A stretch of DNA of 64,000 nt from Verrucomicrobiales bacterium (GTDB lineage: Bacteria; Verrucomicrobiota; Verrucomicrobiia; Verrucomicrobiales; DEV007). How positions within the stretch are numbered: position 1 is the stretch's first letter; each line of letters starts with the position of its first letter. This document shows positions 8,544-18,814 of this stretch, piece after piece. Location: positions 3,131-67,130 of the forward strand of contig JARGNG010000003.1 of assembly GCA_029213265.1 (NCBI GenBank), written 5' to 3'. The notes below the pieces were generated by a model that made no database searches, was not told the DNA's origin, and saw nothing but the letters and a program-made list of their open reading frames with translations. A program made the translations under genes and the position numbers.

Positions 8544-10847
8544 ATGCCAATCGGTTCTTTTTTAAGACGAAGAGTGGTGCGAATTGATTCATACTATTTC
8601 AAAAAATTTCTGCTACACATGCCCCGGAAAAGTGACAGACATCGTTATGTGGCCCTCATTCTCGCACCCCCTGCAATTGCCTTGCTCATGGCACTCATCG
8701 GACCAACGGAGTTTGTCCTCGAACTGGAGAACGTGACAGTAGATTGGAGGTTCAAAGCGCGTGCGGACTCGGATCCGCCCCCCTCCCCGAAACTCGCCCT
8801 CGTCGGGATCGGAAATGTCTCTCTGCAAAAGATCGGTCGCTGGCAGGACTGGAGTAGAAAAGAGCACGGGGAATTGCTGGGCTGGCTCGGCTACCGCCCC
8901 CCCGAAGTGATCGCGTTCGACTTGTTCTTTCCGGAACCCAGTGCCGACGAGACGGACGACATCGCTTTTGCGGAAGGACTTTCCCTGCATTTCGAGCCAA
9001 TCACGGGAATGTATATCGACACGAGCAGGGAGACTGCGGACAAGGCGGTTGCAGGGATGGAATTCCCTCCCCTCTCCCTCCACGCGACGAAACCGTTTCC
9101 CGACGTGACCGGTGATACGACCAGACTTCTCAGCGGCCCTACGGGAGATGTGCCGATCGAGCTCATTGCCGAAAGTTCATGGACCGGATCCGTAAATTTT
9201 CCGCCCTCTGATGTCGATGGCATGCGAAGAGAGATCCCCCTGATTGTGCGTATCGGGAACGACGTCTATCCCTCGCTCGCCCTGCAAATCCTGGTCCGGA
9301 AAGAGGAGGCACATCGCGAGGATGTGAGAATTGTAATCGGAGAATCCATCATCGTTCCGAAAGAAGAGGGAGGTGAATGGAGAATCCCCATCGACGAGCA
9401 GGGATTTCACTATGTAAACTATCGTGACACACGCCGGTTTCAAATCATTGACTACTATGCACTTCGAGAGCAAATCAGAAGGACGGAGGAACTGGGAGAT
9501 CCATGGCCTGCAGATGAACTTCCACCCATCGCGGATCAAATCCTGATCATCGGGCAAAGCGCGGAGGGACTTTCCGATTTCGGCCCCACCCCCTACCGTG
9601 CCGAAGATCCTCTATTCGCCGTTCAGGCCACCGTGCTCGACAGCATTCTGCGGGAAGATTACATCAAAACGATTCCCCTGTGGTTGTTTCTGGCAGTTTG
9701 GACGATCATCGCCTGGATCACCCTCGCTTTGCTTCGAAAGGCTCCCATCCTCGTTTCGGTTCTCGTTCCGATCGTGCTTACAGGGCTCTTCATCACTGTC
9801 GCATTCTGGTTGTTTGAGAGGAACTCTCTGCTTCTGCCGCTCTTTCTGCCCGTAGCCGGATTCCTCGTGATCCATTCGACCATGATCGGAGATCGACTGT
9901 CCATCGAACTTCGTGAAAAGCGCTACATTCGTGGAGTCTTCGGCTCTTACGTTTCCCCGGATATCGTAAATCAAATCATCAGCTCCGGTCAGACTCCCGA
10001 ACTAGGCGGGGAGCAGGTCAACATCACGATTCTGTTCAGCGACATCCAGGGCTTCTCCACCTTCTCCGAACAACTGACTCCGGTCGCCCTCGTCGAATTG
10101 ATGGTCGAATACCTCTCGGAGATGACCGACATCGTGACCGACACCGGTGGCACGCTCGACAAGTACATCGGCGATGCCATCGACGCGATGTTCGGCGCGC
10201 CGTTACCGCTTGAGGGACACGCCTACAAAGGCGTGGATGCCGCTATTCAGATGCAACGAAAACAGCAGGAGCTGGATGCCTTCTGGAAAGCGGAAAATCG
10301 ACCTGAAATCGTCCAGGAAATGCGCACTCGTATAGGCCTGAACACCGGAGCCGCCGTTGTCGGCAACATGGGGTCGAAGCGCCGCTTCAACTACACCATG
10401 ATGGGCGACAACGTGAATCTGGGAGCCCGCTGTGAATCGGCCGCCAAGTCCTACGGCGTCTATACGATGATCACGGAGGACACTTACCGGGAGGCTAAAG
10501 AAATCAAAGATGACATCGTCTATCGCTATCTCGACCAGATCATTGTCCAGGGAAGAACCCTGCCGGTAAAAGTCTTTGAAGTACTCGAAAAGAAGGATCT
10601 CGTCAGCGCGGACGACCTCGCCTGCATTGAACTCTACGAGGAAGCCTACCGCCTCCATTTGAATCGAGAGTGGGACAAAGCGATTGCCCACTTTGAAAAA
10701 TCCTCCGCCCTCGAACCGTTTCAGCCCGACCGGGACGCGGGGATCAAGACGAACCCTTCGCGGGTCATGATTGCCCGTTGCGGAGTGCTGAAAGTCTCCC
10801 CTCCCGCGGACGATTGGGATGGAGTCTATCGAATGACAACGAAATAG
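8544..10847 (+). CDS. CHASE2-domain membrane adenylate cyclase (class III)
   Basis: A 767-residue membrane sensor that should make cAMP in the cytoplasm in response to an extracytoplasmic signal. Order: transmembrane helix about 37-57, periplasmic CHASE2 domain about 60-370, three hydrophobic helices about 378-460, and a class III cyclase domain about 490-660. Catalytic residues are present: metal-binding Asp500 (LFSDI) and Asp544 (YIGDAID), Asn625 and Arg629 (NVNLGARCE). Lys540 and Asp622 match adenine-selecting positions, so ATP rather than GTP is predicted. The short tail after the cyclase has no clear domain. The start is uncertain: ATG 8544 gives the longest frame, while ATG 8619 would leave more room for divergent promoters. 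It ends 12 bases from the converging glutaminase gene. Confidence 0.88.
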   Translation: MPIGSFLRRRVVRIDSYYFKKFLLHMPRKSDRHRYVALILAPPAIALLMALIGPTEFVLELENVTVDWRFKARADSDPPPSPKLALVGIGNVSLQKIGRWQDWSRKEHGELLGWLGYRPPEVIAFDLFFPEPSADETDDIAFAEGLSLHFEPITGMYIDTSRETADKAVAGMEFPPLSLHATKPFPDVTGDTTRLLSGPTGDVPIELIAESSWTGSVNFPPSDVDGMRREIPLIVRIGNDVYPSLALQILVRKEEAHREDVRIVIGESIIVPKEEGGEWRIPIDEQGFHYVNYRDTRRFQIIDYYALREQIRRTEELGDPWPADELPPIADQILIIGQSAEGLSDFGPTPYRAEDPLFAVQATVLDSILREDYIKTIPLWLFLAVWTIIAWITLALLRKAPILVSVLVPIVLTGLFITVAFWLFERNSLLLPLFLPVAGFLVIHSTMIGDRLSIELREKRYIRGVFGSYVSPDIVNQIISSGQTPELGGEQVNITILFSDIQGFSTFSEQLTPVALVELMVEYLSEMTDIVTDTGGTLDKYIGDAIDAMFGAPLPLEGHAYKGVDAAIQMQRKQQELDAFWKAENRPEIVQEMRTRIGLNTGAAVVGNMGSKRRFNYTMMGDNVNLGARCESAAKSYGVYTMITEDTYREAKEIKDDIVYRYLDQIIVQGRTLPVKVFEVLEKKDLVSADDLACIELYEEAYRLHLNREWDKAIAHFEKSSALEPFQPDRDAGIKTNPSRVMIARCGVLKVSPPADDWDGVYRMTTK

Positions 10848-10859
10848 ACGCCCGGTCAA

Positions 10860-12683
10860 TCAACCCGATTTCAATGCCGCCACCTCGAGATCTCTTCGCC
10901 GGAGGCGGTTAACATTCAATTCGAGAATCCCGCGGATCAATTTGATATAGATCTCCGAATTCACTTCCCGAAGGCTTTCGAACCGCTCCAGCGAAAGCGT
11001 ATAGCAGGTAATATCCTCATCCGCCCAGACATCGGCAGAGCGGTTGGCCCGGGTGATCACTGCGATATCACCAAAGCAGGCCCCCGGTCCGAAGGTACTC
11101 ACCAGTCGACCTTTTCCGCTTTCCCGAGAATCCTGCTGGTAAACGCTGATCTCCCCTTTGGAAAGAAAGTAAACATCATCCGGAGGGTCCCCCTCGAAGA
11201 TCACTTGCGCCCCTTTCCGGAAAGCCGTCATTTCAAACAAGCCCTCCACTTCGGAAAGCTCTCGCGGGGTTAATTCCGCAAAGAGATCAAACTCGTAAAA
11301 CGGAACCAGTCCACCGACTAGCGGAGCATCAAGGTGCATCTTCAGTATTTGATCTTCACAGACCTTGAGCGCAAATCCGATCTGCTCATAGAACTGCACA
11401 TGCTCTCCCAGCTCCTTGAATGCTTCCGGATCCAGCTTCACCGCATTTTCTACGATGAGAAGCTTCTTTCCGGCATTCTTCAAAGCCATGGCGACCTCGA
11501 GGAGGAGATCCTGCGTCCCTGCATCGATCAATCCGGCCCGGTTCAGATCCAAGAGGAAAATGTCGGTCGTCGCAGCGAGGTCAGATGATTTCCGAACCAC
11601 CCTCTCCAGAGCCGAAAAGAAGATATCCCCCTGCAATTCAATCACCGTCACCTTATCCCCATGTTTGCGGATCGTTTCATGATGGGTTTGCAGTCGATTG
11701 CAGTGCGACCCGACTTGAGAAAGCTTGTAGACACGACGGATCACCTGATCAGAAATCACAGGAAGGTTAAAAAGGTGCAGATTGAACTTCTTTGAAAGAT
11801 CCCGGAAGACCCGGACACCCCGTACGCTGTTTCCTTTCGCATCGAGACGGGGAGAAAAAACAGCCACGCCCAACTGCCCCGGCAGGACTCCGACGACACC
11901 CCCTCCAACTCCGCTCTTGGCGGGAAGCCCTACCGTGAAAATCCACTCACCGGAGTAGTCATACATTCCGCAGGTACTCATGACACTGAGCACCTTTTCC
12001 ACGTTTGTCGGCTCGAGAACCCGCTCCTTCGTCAAAGGATTGATGCCCCCGTTGGCCAGCGAAGCTGCCATAACCGACAGATCGCGGCAGTTCACCAGGA
12101 TCGAGCACTGCTTGAAGTAGACCTCTACGGCTTCGTCGACAGGATCGTCGAGCATTTCGAAATTTCGAAGAAGATTGGCAATGGCCCGGTTCCGGAACCC
12201 GGTCGAGCTCTCAGACCGGTAAACATGCTCATCGACGCTCAATTCCCGTGCCGCGAACTGTGAAAAGCGTCCTCGAATCTCTTCAAAGCGAGCTTCGAAC
12301 CCAATCCCGGGAACCATGCCCGATGAGGCAATCGCTCCTGCATTGATCATCGGGTTGAGAGGTCTCCCGGTAGCCGGATCAAGACTGATTGAATTAAACG
12401 CCTCCCCTGACGGCTCCACTCCGATTCTCTTTTCCACCTCCTCAATCCCGAACTCATCGAGAATCATTCCATAGGTGAACGCCTTTGAAATCGATTGAAT
12501 CGTAAACTCCTGTGTCGTCTCCCCTACTTCGTAGACATGGCCGTCGGCAGTGAAAACACTGATCCCAAACCAATCCGGATTCGCCTTCGCCAGCTCAGGG
12601 ATGTAGTCGGCAAGCTCTCCGTCATCACATGTTTTGTATTGTTCATACAGCTCTTGAATGATGCGGGAGATCGTATTTTCCAT
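10860..12683 (-). CDS. glsA: Glutaminase with C-terminal STAS and cyclic-nucleotide-binding domains
   Basis: A 607-residue cytoplasmic enzyme, about twice the length of a simple glutaminase. Residues 1-305 are a serine-dependent glutaminase (glutamine to glutamate plus ammonia) with the SxxK motif at Ser64-Lys67 (QSISKAF) and a glycine-rich SGVGGGVVGVLPG segment. Residues about 350-450 form a STAS-like domain. Residues about 470-590 form a cyclic-nucleotide-binding domain with the phosphate-cassette-like FGDIAVITRANRSADV, which keeps the Arg but has Asp in place of the usual Glu. This predicts gating by cAMP. The converging neighbour, 12 bases away, is an adenylate cyclase. A sigma-54-type promoter lies upstream. 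Confidence 0.9.
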   Translation of the reverse strand: MENTISRIIQELYEQYKTCDDGELADYIPELAKANPDWFGISVFTADGHVYEVGETTQEFTIQSISKAFTYGMILDEFGIEEVEKRIGVEPSGEAFNSISLDPATGRPLNPMINAGAIASSGMVPGIGFEARFEEIRGRFSQFAARELSVDEHVYRSESSTGFRNRAIANLLRNFEMLDDPVDEAVEVYFKQCSILVNCRDLSVMAASLANGGINPLTKERVLEPTNVEKVLSVMSTCGMYDYSGEWIFTVGLPAKSGVGGGVVGVLPGQLGVAVFSPRLDAKGNSVRGVRVFRDLSKKFNLHLFNLPVISDQVIRRVYKLSQVGSHCNRLQTHHETIRKHGDKVTVIELQGDIFFSALERVVRKSSDLAATTDIFLLDLNRAGLIDAGTQDLLLEVAMALKNAGKKLLIVENAVKLDPEAFKELGEHVQFYEQIGFALKVCEDQILKMHLDAPLVGGLVPFYEFDLFAELTPRELSEVEGLFEMTAFRKGAQVIFEGDPPDDVYFLSKGEISVYQQDSRESGKGRLVSTFGPGACFGDIAVITRANRSADVWADEDITCYTLSLERFESLREVNSEIYIKLIRGILELNVNRLRRRDLEVAALKSG

Positions 12684-12723
12684 TCTTGAAAGTCAGTCAG
12701 TTACGGGGGAAGGAATCCTACAA

Positions 12724-12739
12724 AGCAGGAAACGTGCCC
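12724..12739 (-). promoter_or_regulatory. Candidate sigma-54 promoter for the glutaminase gene
   Basis: On the minus strand this reads GGGCACG-TTTC-CTGCT. The consensus is TGGCACG-N4-TTGCW, and the GG and GC pairs have the exact 12-base offset required by RpoN. Transcription would start near 12713, about 30 bases before the ATG. This fits nitrogen control of a glutaminase. No enhancer-binding site was recognised. Confidence 0.55.
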
Positions 12740-12825
12740 GAAGAAGATAGAGATTCAAAAATTCATTCGAAACCTCTCGTCCCTGCTACTATTCCAGAGG
12801 AATCCGGAAGTGGATCACTGGACGC

Positions 12826-12871
12826 AAAAAGGGCACACCCGGCCGAATGGCTCGACCTGAAGTGTGCCCTG
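12826..12871 (-). terminator. Rho-independent terminator after the small membrane protein gene
   Basis: A 9-pair stem, GTGTGCCCT (12862-12870 side) with AGGGCACAC (12830-12838), is followed on the minus strand by a run of T (complement of 12826-12830). The loop is long (23 bases). It lies about 25 bases beyond the stop of the 83-codon gene and before the glutaminase promoter. Confidence 0.75.
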
Positions 12872-12894
12872 GAAATTCAGTGCGGATCCGCTGC

Positions 12895-13146
12895 TTACTT
12901 GCCGATCGCTTTCTTGACCGCTGCGACAATCAGCATGAGGACGACTCCTCCGACTCCGCCACTGCCGACCTGACCGAGGACACCGCCTCCTTCGAGTCCG
13001 ATCATCCCGAGCAACTGACCGCCCAGTCCTCCCCCGAGGATTCCAACGACCGAGTTCCAAAGAGTTCCAAGGCTCAATTTCTTAAAGATGAGGCCTCCGA
13101 CGTTTCCGCCGACAGCTCCACAAATCAGGCTGATAAGTAATTCCAT
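12895..13146 (-). CDS. Small glycine-rich membrane protein (GlsB/YeaQ-like)
   Basis: An 83-residue, very hydrophobic protein with three glycine-rich membrane segments (about residues 3-20, 30-48 and 58-78) and a short basic end, AAVKKAIGK. Glycine spacing such as GGGLGGQLLG and GGGVGGVV resembles the GlsB/YeaQ/YmgE family of small stress-induced membrane proteins, although the residues between the glycines are not diagnostic. It stands alone with its own terminator. Function is unknown; a role in envelope stress is the family suggestion only. Confidence 0.72.
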   Translation of the reverse strand: MELLISLICGAVGGNVGGLIFKKLSLGTLWNSVVGILGGGLGGQLLGMIGLEGGGVLGQVGSGGVGGVVLMLIVAAVKKAIGK

Positions 13147-13348
13147 ATTATTTCGTAGGGGTTTGGTGGTTAGTGAGATCCGCCAGGGGAAGCGGACTGT
13201 TTCATTCAGGCAGAAAGCAATCCGCGTGTCACGGCGAAACTGGAAATTGTTACGGGGTTCCCGCGTTCCTGTTTCATCTCGCCTATTTGTAGGTAGTTTA
13301 TTAGGTTCCTTCTATCCCTGTCTCAGCGGGTTCCACTCTTTGCACACA

Positions 13349-14251
13349 ATGATCCTTTCGAAGCTGCGGCACCTCCTTATCCTCACCGTTCTCCTGACCA
13401 CCCTCGCCGCAGACGCAGAACCGCGCCAATGGCAGGATACCAGCGGTCAATTCACAGTGCTTGCGGAACTGATCGAGGAAAAGGAAGACGTCGTCATTCT
13501 GCGAAAGGACAACGGAGTCGTCATTGGGGTTCCGGTTTTGAAACTGAGCACCGGAGACCGGGAGTATCTCCAATCGCTTTCTCAACCGGCTCCCGCTCCG
13601 GAAACAGAAGATCCCTTTGAGAATGCGCCGATCGCAGCCCCTCCGGAGGAAGAGTTCAAAGAAGTTCCAGTATCTAAAGGGTTCTGGCCGGAGCTCCGAA
13701 ACATGCTCGAGGAACTGGACGAAAAGGGAGCGCACGGGAAACGGTTGATTCGGAGGCTCCAGTTCATGGCGTCCCTCGCTCCGGAATGGATGAAACGACC
13801 GGAAACACCTTTCATTCTGTTTTTCGCCAGCCTCGTTCTCTTCCTTCCTGCGTATATCTGGCTTCTGAAGCACGAGTTTGCGGCCAACCCGCTCTGGGGC
13901 ATTGCCCAGATCCTTGCCGACTTCGTCGGATCGTGCCTCGTGCCGTTCTTCGGCGCTTTCGTCACGCTGATTTTTGCGACGGGACATCTGCGGGACTCCT
14001 GGAAGCCGGTCCTGTTTTACCTTTTCGTTTCCACCTTGTTTCTCAGCTCTTTTGTTTTCATCTCAAAGGATCTGTATGAAGGTCTCGGGGTCGAAGAAGT
14101 GGAAGTCGAGAAGGTGGAAGAAGTGAAGAAACCGAAAGATCCCAATCGCTCCTACCGTCCCGGCAAATTCAAACCGCCGGCGGCACCGGATTCGTCGAAA
14201 GACGCTGCCGAGGAGACATCGGGAGATCCGTTTGGGGAAGCCTCCCAATAG
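13349..14251 (+). CDS. Membrane protein with N-terminal SHD1-like domain
   Basis: A 300-residue protein with a signal peptide (MILSKLRHLLILTVLLTTLA), an SHD1 (SLA1-homology) type domain at about residues 22-75 (PRQWQDTSGQFTVLAEL to LSTGDREYLQ), a Pro/Glu-rich linker, and three or four hydrophobic helices at about 150-250. A charged cytoplasmic tail of Glu/Val/Lys repeats and Pro-rich sequence ends the protein. SHD1-like domains of this kind are common in planctomycete and verrucomicrobial exported proteins. The ATG at 13349 was chosen over an upstream in-frame start because it gives the signal peptide directly. Function is unknown. Confidence 0.75.
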   Translation: MILSKLRHLLILTVLLTTLAADAEPRQWQDTSGQFTVLAELIEEKEDVVILRKDNGVVIGVPVLKLSTGDREYLQSLSQPAPAPETEDPFENAPIAAPPEEEFKEVPVSKGFWPELRNMLEELDEKGAHGKRLIRRLQFMASLAPEWMKRPETPFILFFASLVLFLPAYIWLLKHEFAANPLWGIAQILADFVGSCLVPFFGAFVTLIFATGHLRDSWKPVLFYLFVSTLFLSSFVFISKDLYEGLGVEEVEVEKVEEVKKPKDPNRSYRPGKFKPPAAPDSSKDAAEETSGDPFGEASQ

Positions 14252-14265
14252 AAGAACTGGTCCAC

Positions 14266-14303
14266 AAAAAAACCGGACGCCGCTTTCGCGACGCCCGGTC
14301 TTT
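14266..14303. terminator. Bidirectional terminator between the SHD1 gene and groEL
   Basis: A strong hairpin with arms from 14272 and 14299 (ACCGGACGCCGC paired with the segment ending GCCCGGT, two mismatches) is flanked by seven A on the left and TCTTT on the right. Read on the minus strand it has a T-run directly after the stem and suits groEL. It could also serve the plus-strand gene ending at 14251. Confidence 0.75.
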
Positions 14304-14365
14304 GAAATTTCTGACTGCGAGGCAGGCGAAGCGCCCGCCCTGCAGTGCAAAATGCGGGAACGATC

Positions 14366-16009
<1,644 letters not shown>

Positions 16010-16064
16010 TTAGAATAAATTCAATTCAACAGGGCGTTGCCCAACCGTGTTTGGTCGGTGCATG

Positions 16065-16079
16065 AACCCTGTCAGGGTT
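16065..16079. other. Perfect 7-1-7 palindrome between groES and groEL
   Basis: AACCCTG-T-CAGGGTT sits directly at the groES stop codon, with a second small hairpin (GGGC-GTT-GCCC, about 16032-16042) nearby. There is no T-run in the groEL direction. It may stabilise the 3' end of groES mRNA or be a processing site that adjusts the groES:groEL ratio. Confidence 0.45.
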
Positions 16080-16372
16080 TAGGAGAGGATTCCGAGGATG
16101 TCGCTCTCATTGACAAGTACGCACTCGTCTCCGCCGATTTTAACCTCGGTTCCTCCATACTTGGAGATGAGGACAGTGTCGCCGACGCTTACCGAAAACT
16201 CGACAATTTCACCATCGTCGTTCTTTCCGTTTCCAAGCGCGACCACTTCGGCCTCCTGAGGTTTTTCTTTTGCGGTGTCAGGAAGAAAGATTCCGCCGTC
16301 GGACTTCTGCTCTTCCAGTTCGATACGCTTCACCAGGACACGAGTTCCGAGAGGTGTGATGTTCGTTGCCAT
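16079..16372 (-). CDS. groS: Co-chaperonin GroES (10 kDa)
   Basis: A 97-residue protein, the normal family length. It caps the GroEL ring. Typical features are [12 protein letters not shown] at the N-terminus, the mobile-loop region [20 protein letters not shown], and the end [15 protein letters not shown] and [10 protein letters not shown]. The ATG at 16370-16372 was taken as start; a longer in-frame extension adds 20 residues that do not belong to the family. It precedes groEL and follows dnaK on the same strand, giving a compact heat-shock cluster. Confidence 0.96.
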   Translation of the reverse strand: MATNITPLGTRVLVKRIELEEQKSDGGIFLPDTAKEKPQEAEVVALGNGKNDDGEIVEFSVSVGDTVLISKYGGTEVKIGGDECVLVNESDILGILS

Positions 16373-16488
16373 ATACAGTTTAGTTGGTTTTCTTTTGGTT
16401 TGGGTTTTCAAATTCCGGGAATCGCTGGGCACGCCGCTGGCAAAGTTTTGAAGCTCAGGAGCGGGCCGACGACCCTCGGAATTCGGAA

Positions 16489-16528
16489 CCCCGGTCTCAC
16501 TACGATTTCTTTCCTAGAAAGACCGGGG
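16489..16528 (-). terminator. Probable terminator or processing hairpin after dnaK
   Basis: CCCCGGTCT (16489-16497) pairs perfectly with AGACCGGGG (16520-16528), with a partly self-complementary interior. On the minus strand it begins 17 bases after the dnaK stop. The run of T is poor (TTCCGAATT follows), so it may stabilise the message rather than terminate, and groES could be reached by read-through. Confidence 0.5.
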
Positions 16529-16544
16529 AAATTGTTTATTTGGA

Positions 16545-18485
16545 TTAAGCTTTTTCTTCTCCGACTTCTTCGAATTCCGCGTCGACGACATCGCCTTGCG
16601 CCTCTTTGGGCTCGTCGGAACTGTCATCGCCCCCTGCGTCGGGTGCTCCTGCCATTGGATCGGCTCCTGCACCGGCCTGCTGTGCGGCTGCGGCCAGTTC
16701 ACTGAATTTTTCCTGAAGGGCGTCGGTGGAAGACTTGATCTTCTCCGTGTCGTCCGACTTGAGAGCCTCTTCGACCTCGGCGACGCTTGCCTCGATACCG
16801 GCTTTCGCGTCTTCGGGAAGCTGATCACCCAGTTCGTCGATCTGCTTCTTCACCGTGTAAACGGCGTTGTCAGCCGTGTTGCGGACTTCGATACCTTCCA
16901 TCCGCTCCTTGTCGGCATCGGCGTATTTTTCAGCCTCCTGCTTGGCCTTCTCGATTTCGTCATCGCTGAGACCGCTGGAGCCTTCGATGGAAATGTTCTG
17001 CTCCTTACCGGTCTCCTTGTCCTTGGCGGACACTTTGAGAATACCGTTCCGATCAATGTCGAAGGTCACTTCAATCTGTGGCACGCCGCGAGGCGCCGCG
17101 TTGATGCCGTCGAGACGGAAGTTTCCGAGCATCTTGTTATCCGTGACGAGCTTGCGCTCACCCTGACAAACTACGATGTCGACCGAGGGCTGACTGTCCG
17201 CTGCGGTGGAAAACACCTGCGACTTCTTCGCCGGGATCGTCGTGTTCCGCTCGATCATTGGAGTCGCCACGCCGCCCATCGTTTCGATGGAGAGAGTCAG
17301 CGGAGTCACGTCGAGAAGAACGACATCGCCGAGGGTCGGGTCTTTTGCGAGAACACCACCCTGAATCGCGGCACCAACGGCCACCACCTCGTCGGGGTTC
17401 ACGCCCTGGTGCGGATCTTTTCCGGCGAGAGACTTGGCCGTCTCGACCACTTTCGGCATGCGGGTCATACCACCAACGAGAACGAGTTCATCAATGTCAC
17501 CGGAGGATACGCCGGCCTCTTTCAAACAGGCAACAACAGGGCCCTTGGTTCGCTCAAAGAGATGATCGGTCATCTGCTCCAGTTGCGAACGCTTCAAGGT
17601 CTGCTGAATGTGCTTGGGACCACTCTGGTCAGCCGTGATGAAAGGCAGGTTGATTTCGTAGGACTGGCTCGAAGAGAGAGCAATCTTCGCCTTCTCCGCC
17701 TCTTCCTTGATTCGCTGAAGCGCGTCGGGCTGACCGCTCAGATCGATGTCGTTGTCCTGCTTGAACTGATCGACAATGTTTTTGATGATCGCATTGTCCC
17801 AGTCATCACCACCTAGTTGGGTGTCACCGTCAGTCGCAAGCACTTCGAAAAAGCCCTCGTCGATTTCAAGAACCGATATATCGAAGGTTCCGCCACCGAG
17901 GTCATACACAGCGATCTTTTCCTCGCCCTCTTTATCGAGACCATAGGCAAGAGCGGCCGCAGTCGGCTCGTTGACGATTCGCTTTACGTCCAACCCGGCA
18001 ATTTCCCCGGCTGCTTTGGTCGCATTTCGCTGGGAGTCGTTGAAATAGGCCGGCACGGTAATTACCGCATCCGTAATTGTCTCACCCAGTTTAGCTTCTG
18101 CATCCGCCTTCAGCTTTCCGAGGATCATCGCAGAAATCTCCTGCGGACTGTAGGTCTTCGTTTCCCCGCCGACTTCCACTTCGATGTGGGCGTCGCCGTT
18201 TTTCGCTTTCACGATCTTGTAGGGCGATTGCTTCTCCTCATCGGAGAGCTCATCATACTTCCTGCCGATCAAACGCTTCGCGGAGAAAATCGTGTTTTGG
18301 GGGTTCGTGATCGCCTGGCGTTTCGCGGCCTGACCGACAAGACGCTCGCCATCCTTTGAGAATGCCACTACAGACGGGGTCGTCCGGGCGCCTTCTGCAT
18401 TTTCGAGAACCGCCGGTTGGCCGCCCTCCATGACAGCCATGCAGGAGTTCGTTGTTCCCAGGTCAATTCCAAGAATTTTACTCAT
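16545..18485 (-). CDS. dnaK: Molecular chaperone DnaK (Hsp70)
   Basis: A 646-residue Hsp70. The nucleotide-binding domain shows [39 protein letters not shown], and [15 protein letters not shown]; the substrate-binding domain has the usual [17 protein letters not shown]. The C-terminal lid ends in an Ala/Gly/Asp-rich tail and the charged [10 protein letters not shown], close to the EEVKD-like ends of other DnaKs. The start has a strong Shine-Dalgarno, AAGGAGATAAGTAAT before the ATG. It is followed on the same strand by groES and groEL. No grpE or dnaJ is in the window. Confidence 0.97.
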   Translation of the reverse strand: MSKILGIDLGTTNSCMAVMEGGQPAVLENAEGARTTPSVVAFSKDGERLVGQAAKRQAITNPQNTIFSAKRLIGRKYDELSDEEKQSPYKIVKAKNGDAHIEVEVGGETKTYSPQEISAMILGKLKADAEAKLGETITDAVITVPAYFNDSQRNATKAAGEIAGLDVKRIVNEPTAAALAYGLDKEGEEKIAVYDLGGGTFDISVLEIDEGFFEVLATDGDTQLGGDDWDNAIIKNIVDQFKQDNDIDLSGQPDALQRIKEEAEKAKIALSSSQSYEINLPFITADQSGPKHIQQTLKRSQLEQMTDHLFERTKGPVVACLKEAGVSSGDIDELVLVGGMTRMPKVVETAKSLAGKDPHQGVNPDEVVAVGAAIQGGVLAKDPTLGDVVLLDVTPLTLSIETMGGVATPMIERNTTIPAKKSQVFSTAADSQPSVDIVVCQGERKLVTDNKMLGNFRLDGINAAPRGVPQIEVTFDIDRNGILKVSAKDKETGKEQNISIEGSSGLSDDEIEKAKQEAEKYADADKERMEGIEVRNTADNAVYTVKKQIDELGDQLPEDAKAGIEASVAEVEEALKSDDTEKIKSSTDALQEKFSELAAAAQQAGAGADPMAGAPDAGGDDSSDEPKEAQGDVVDAEFEEVGEEKA

Positions 18486-18613
18486 ATTACTTATCTCCTT
18501 CTAAATTTAATTTTGGGACCGAAGCCCCGGGGGTTGTTGAGATGCGCGCCGATTTGTCGAAACGCAGTTCATTTCTAATCTTCGGGAGTGCAATCGCTGT
18601 GCCATTCGGCCTT

Positions 18614-18622
18614 AGTATATCA
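18614..18622 (-). promoter_or_regulatory. Candidate extended -10 promoter for dnaK
   Basis: On the minus strand the sequence reads TGATATACT, a TGn extended -10 with a good TATACT hexamer. The hexamer 17 bases upstream (CGTTAA) is a poor -35. Transcription would start near 18607 and give a leader of about 120 bases. No sigma-32-like or CIRCE sequence was recognised. Confidence 0.35.
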
Positions 18623-18699
18623 CAACAAATTCCTAATTAACGACTTATGAAAAGAAATAAGGCTTTATGCGAAACATAGAAATCCCAGTTTTGAGTCTT

Positions 18700-18731
18700 T
18701 TTGGCACAAAGGAGCCAAATTGGCGCGCCAA
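18700..18731. repeat. Nested inverted repeats upstream of dnaK
   Basis: TTTGGC (18700-18705) is inverted as GCCAAA (18714-18719), followed at once by the perfect 12-base palindrome TTGGCGCGCCAA (18720-18731). The three TTGGC-type arms lie in the ~330-base space between the amino-acid-binding lipoprotein gene and dnaK. They could be an operator or RNA structure. The rest of this space holds nothing recognised apart from the candidate dnaK promoter. Confidence 0.5.
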
Positions 18732-18814
18732 AATGACGCACCGTGAAGAGGTAGATCCACCAACCCGGTGACTACCTTCTCGCGAGGGCGGCTACGTTTT
18801 CCCGCTAGCGCGCT

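Noticed and set aside
16435-16450. GGGCACG-CCGC-TGGCA on the plus strand, a sigma-54-like match.
   Set aside because: It points away from groES and dnaK, and no plus-strand gene follows.
16596-17816. Plus-strand frame of 406 codons across dnaK.
   Set aside because: Antisense shadow of dnaK.
18701-18716. TTGGCAC upstream of dnaK as a sigma-54 -24 box.
   Set aside because: The GC of the -12 box is missing at the required distance, and it points away from dnaK.
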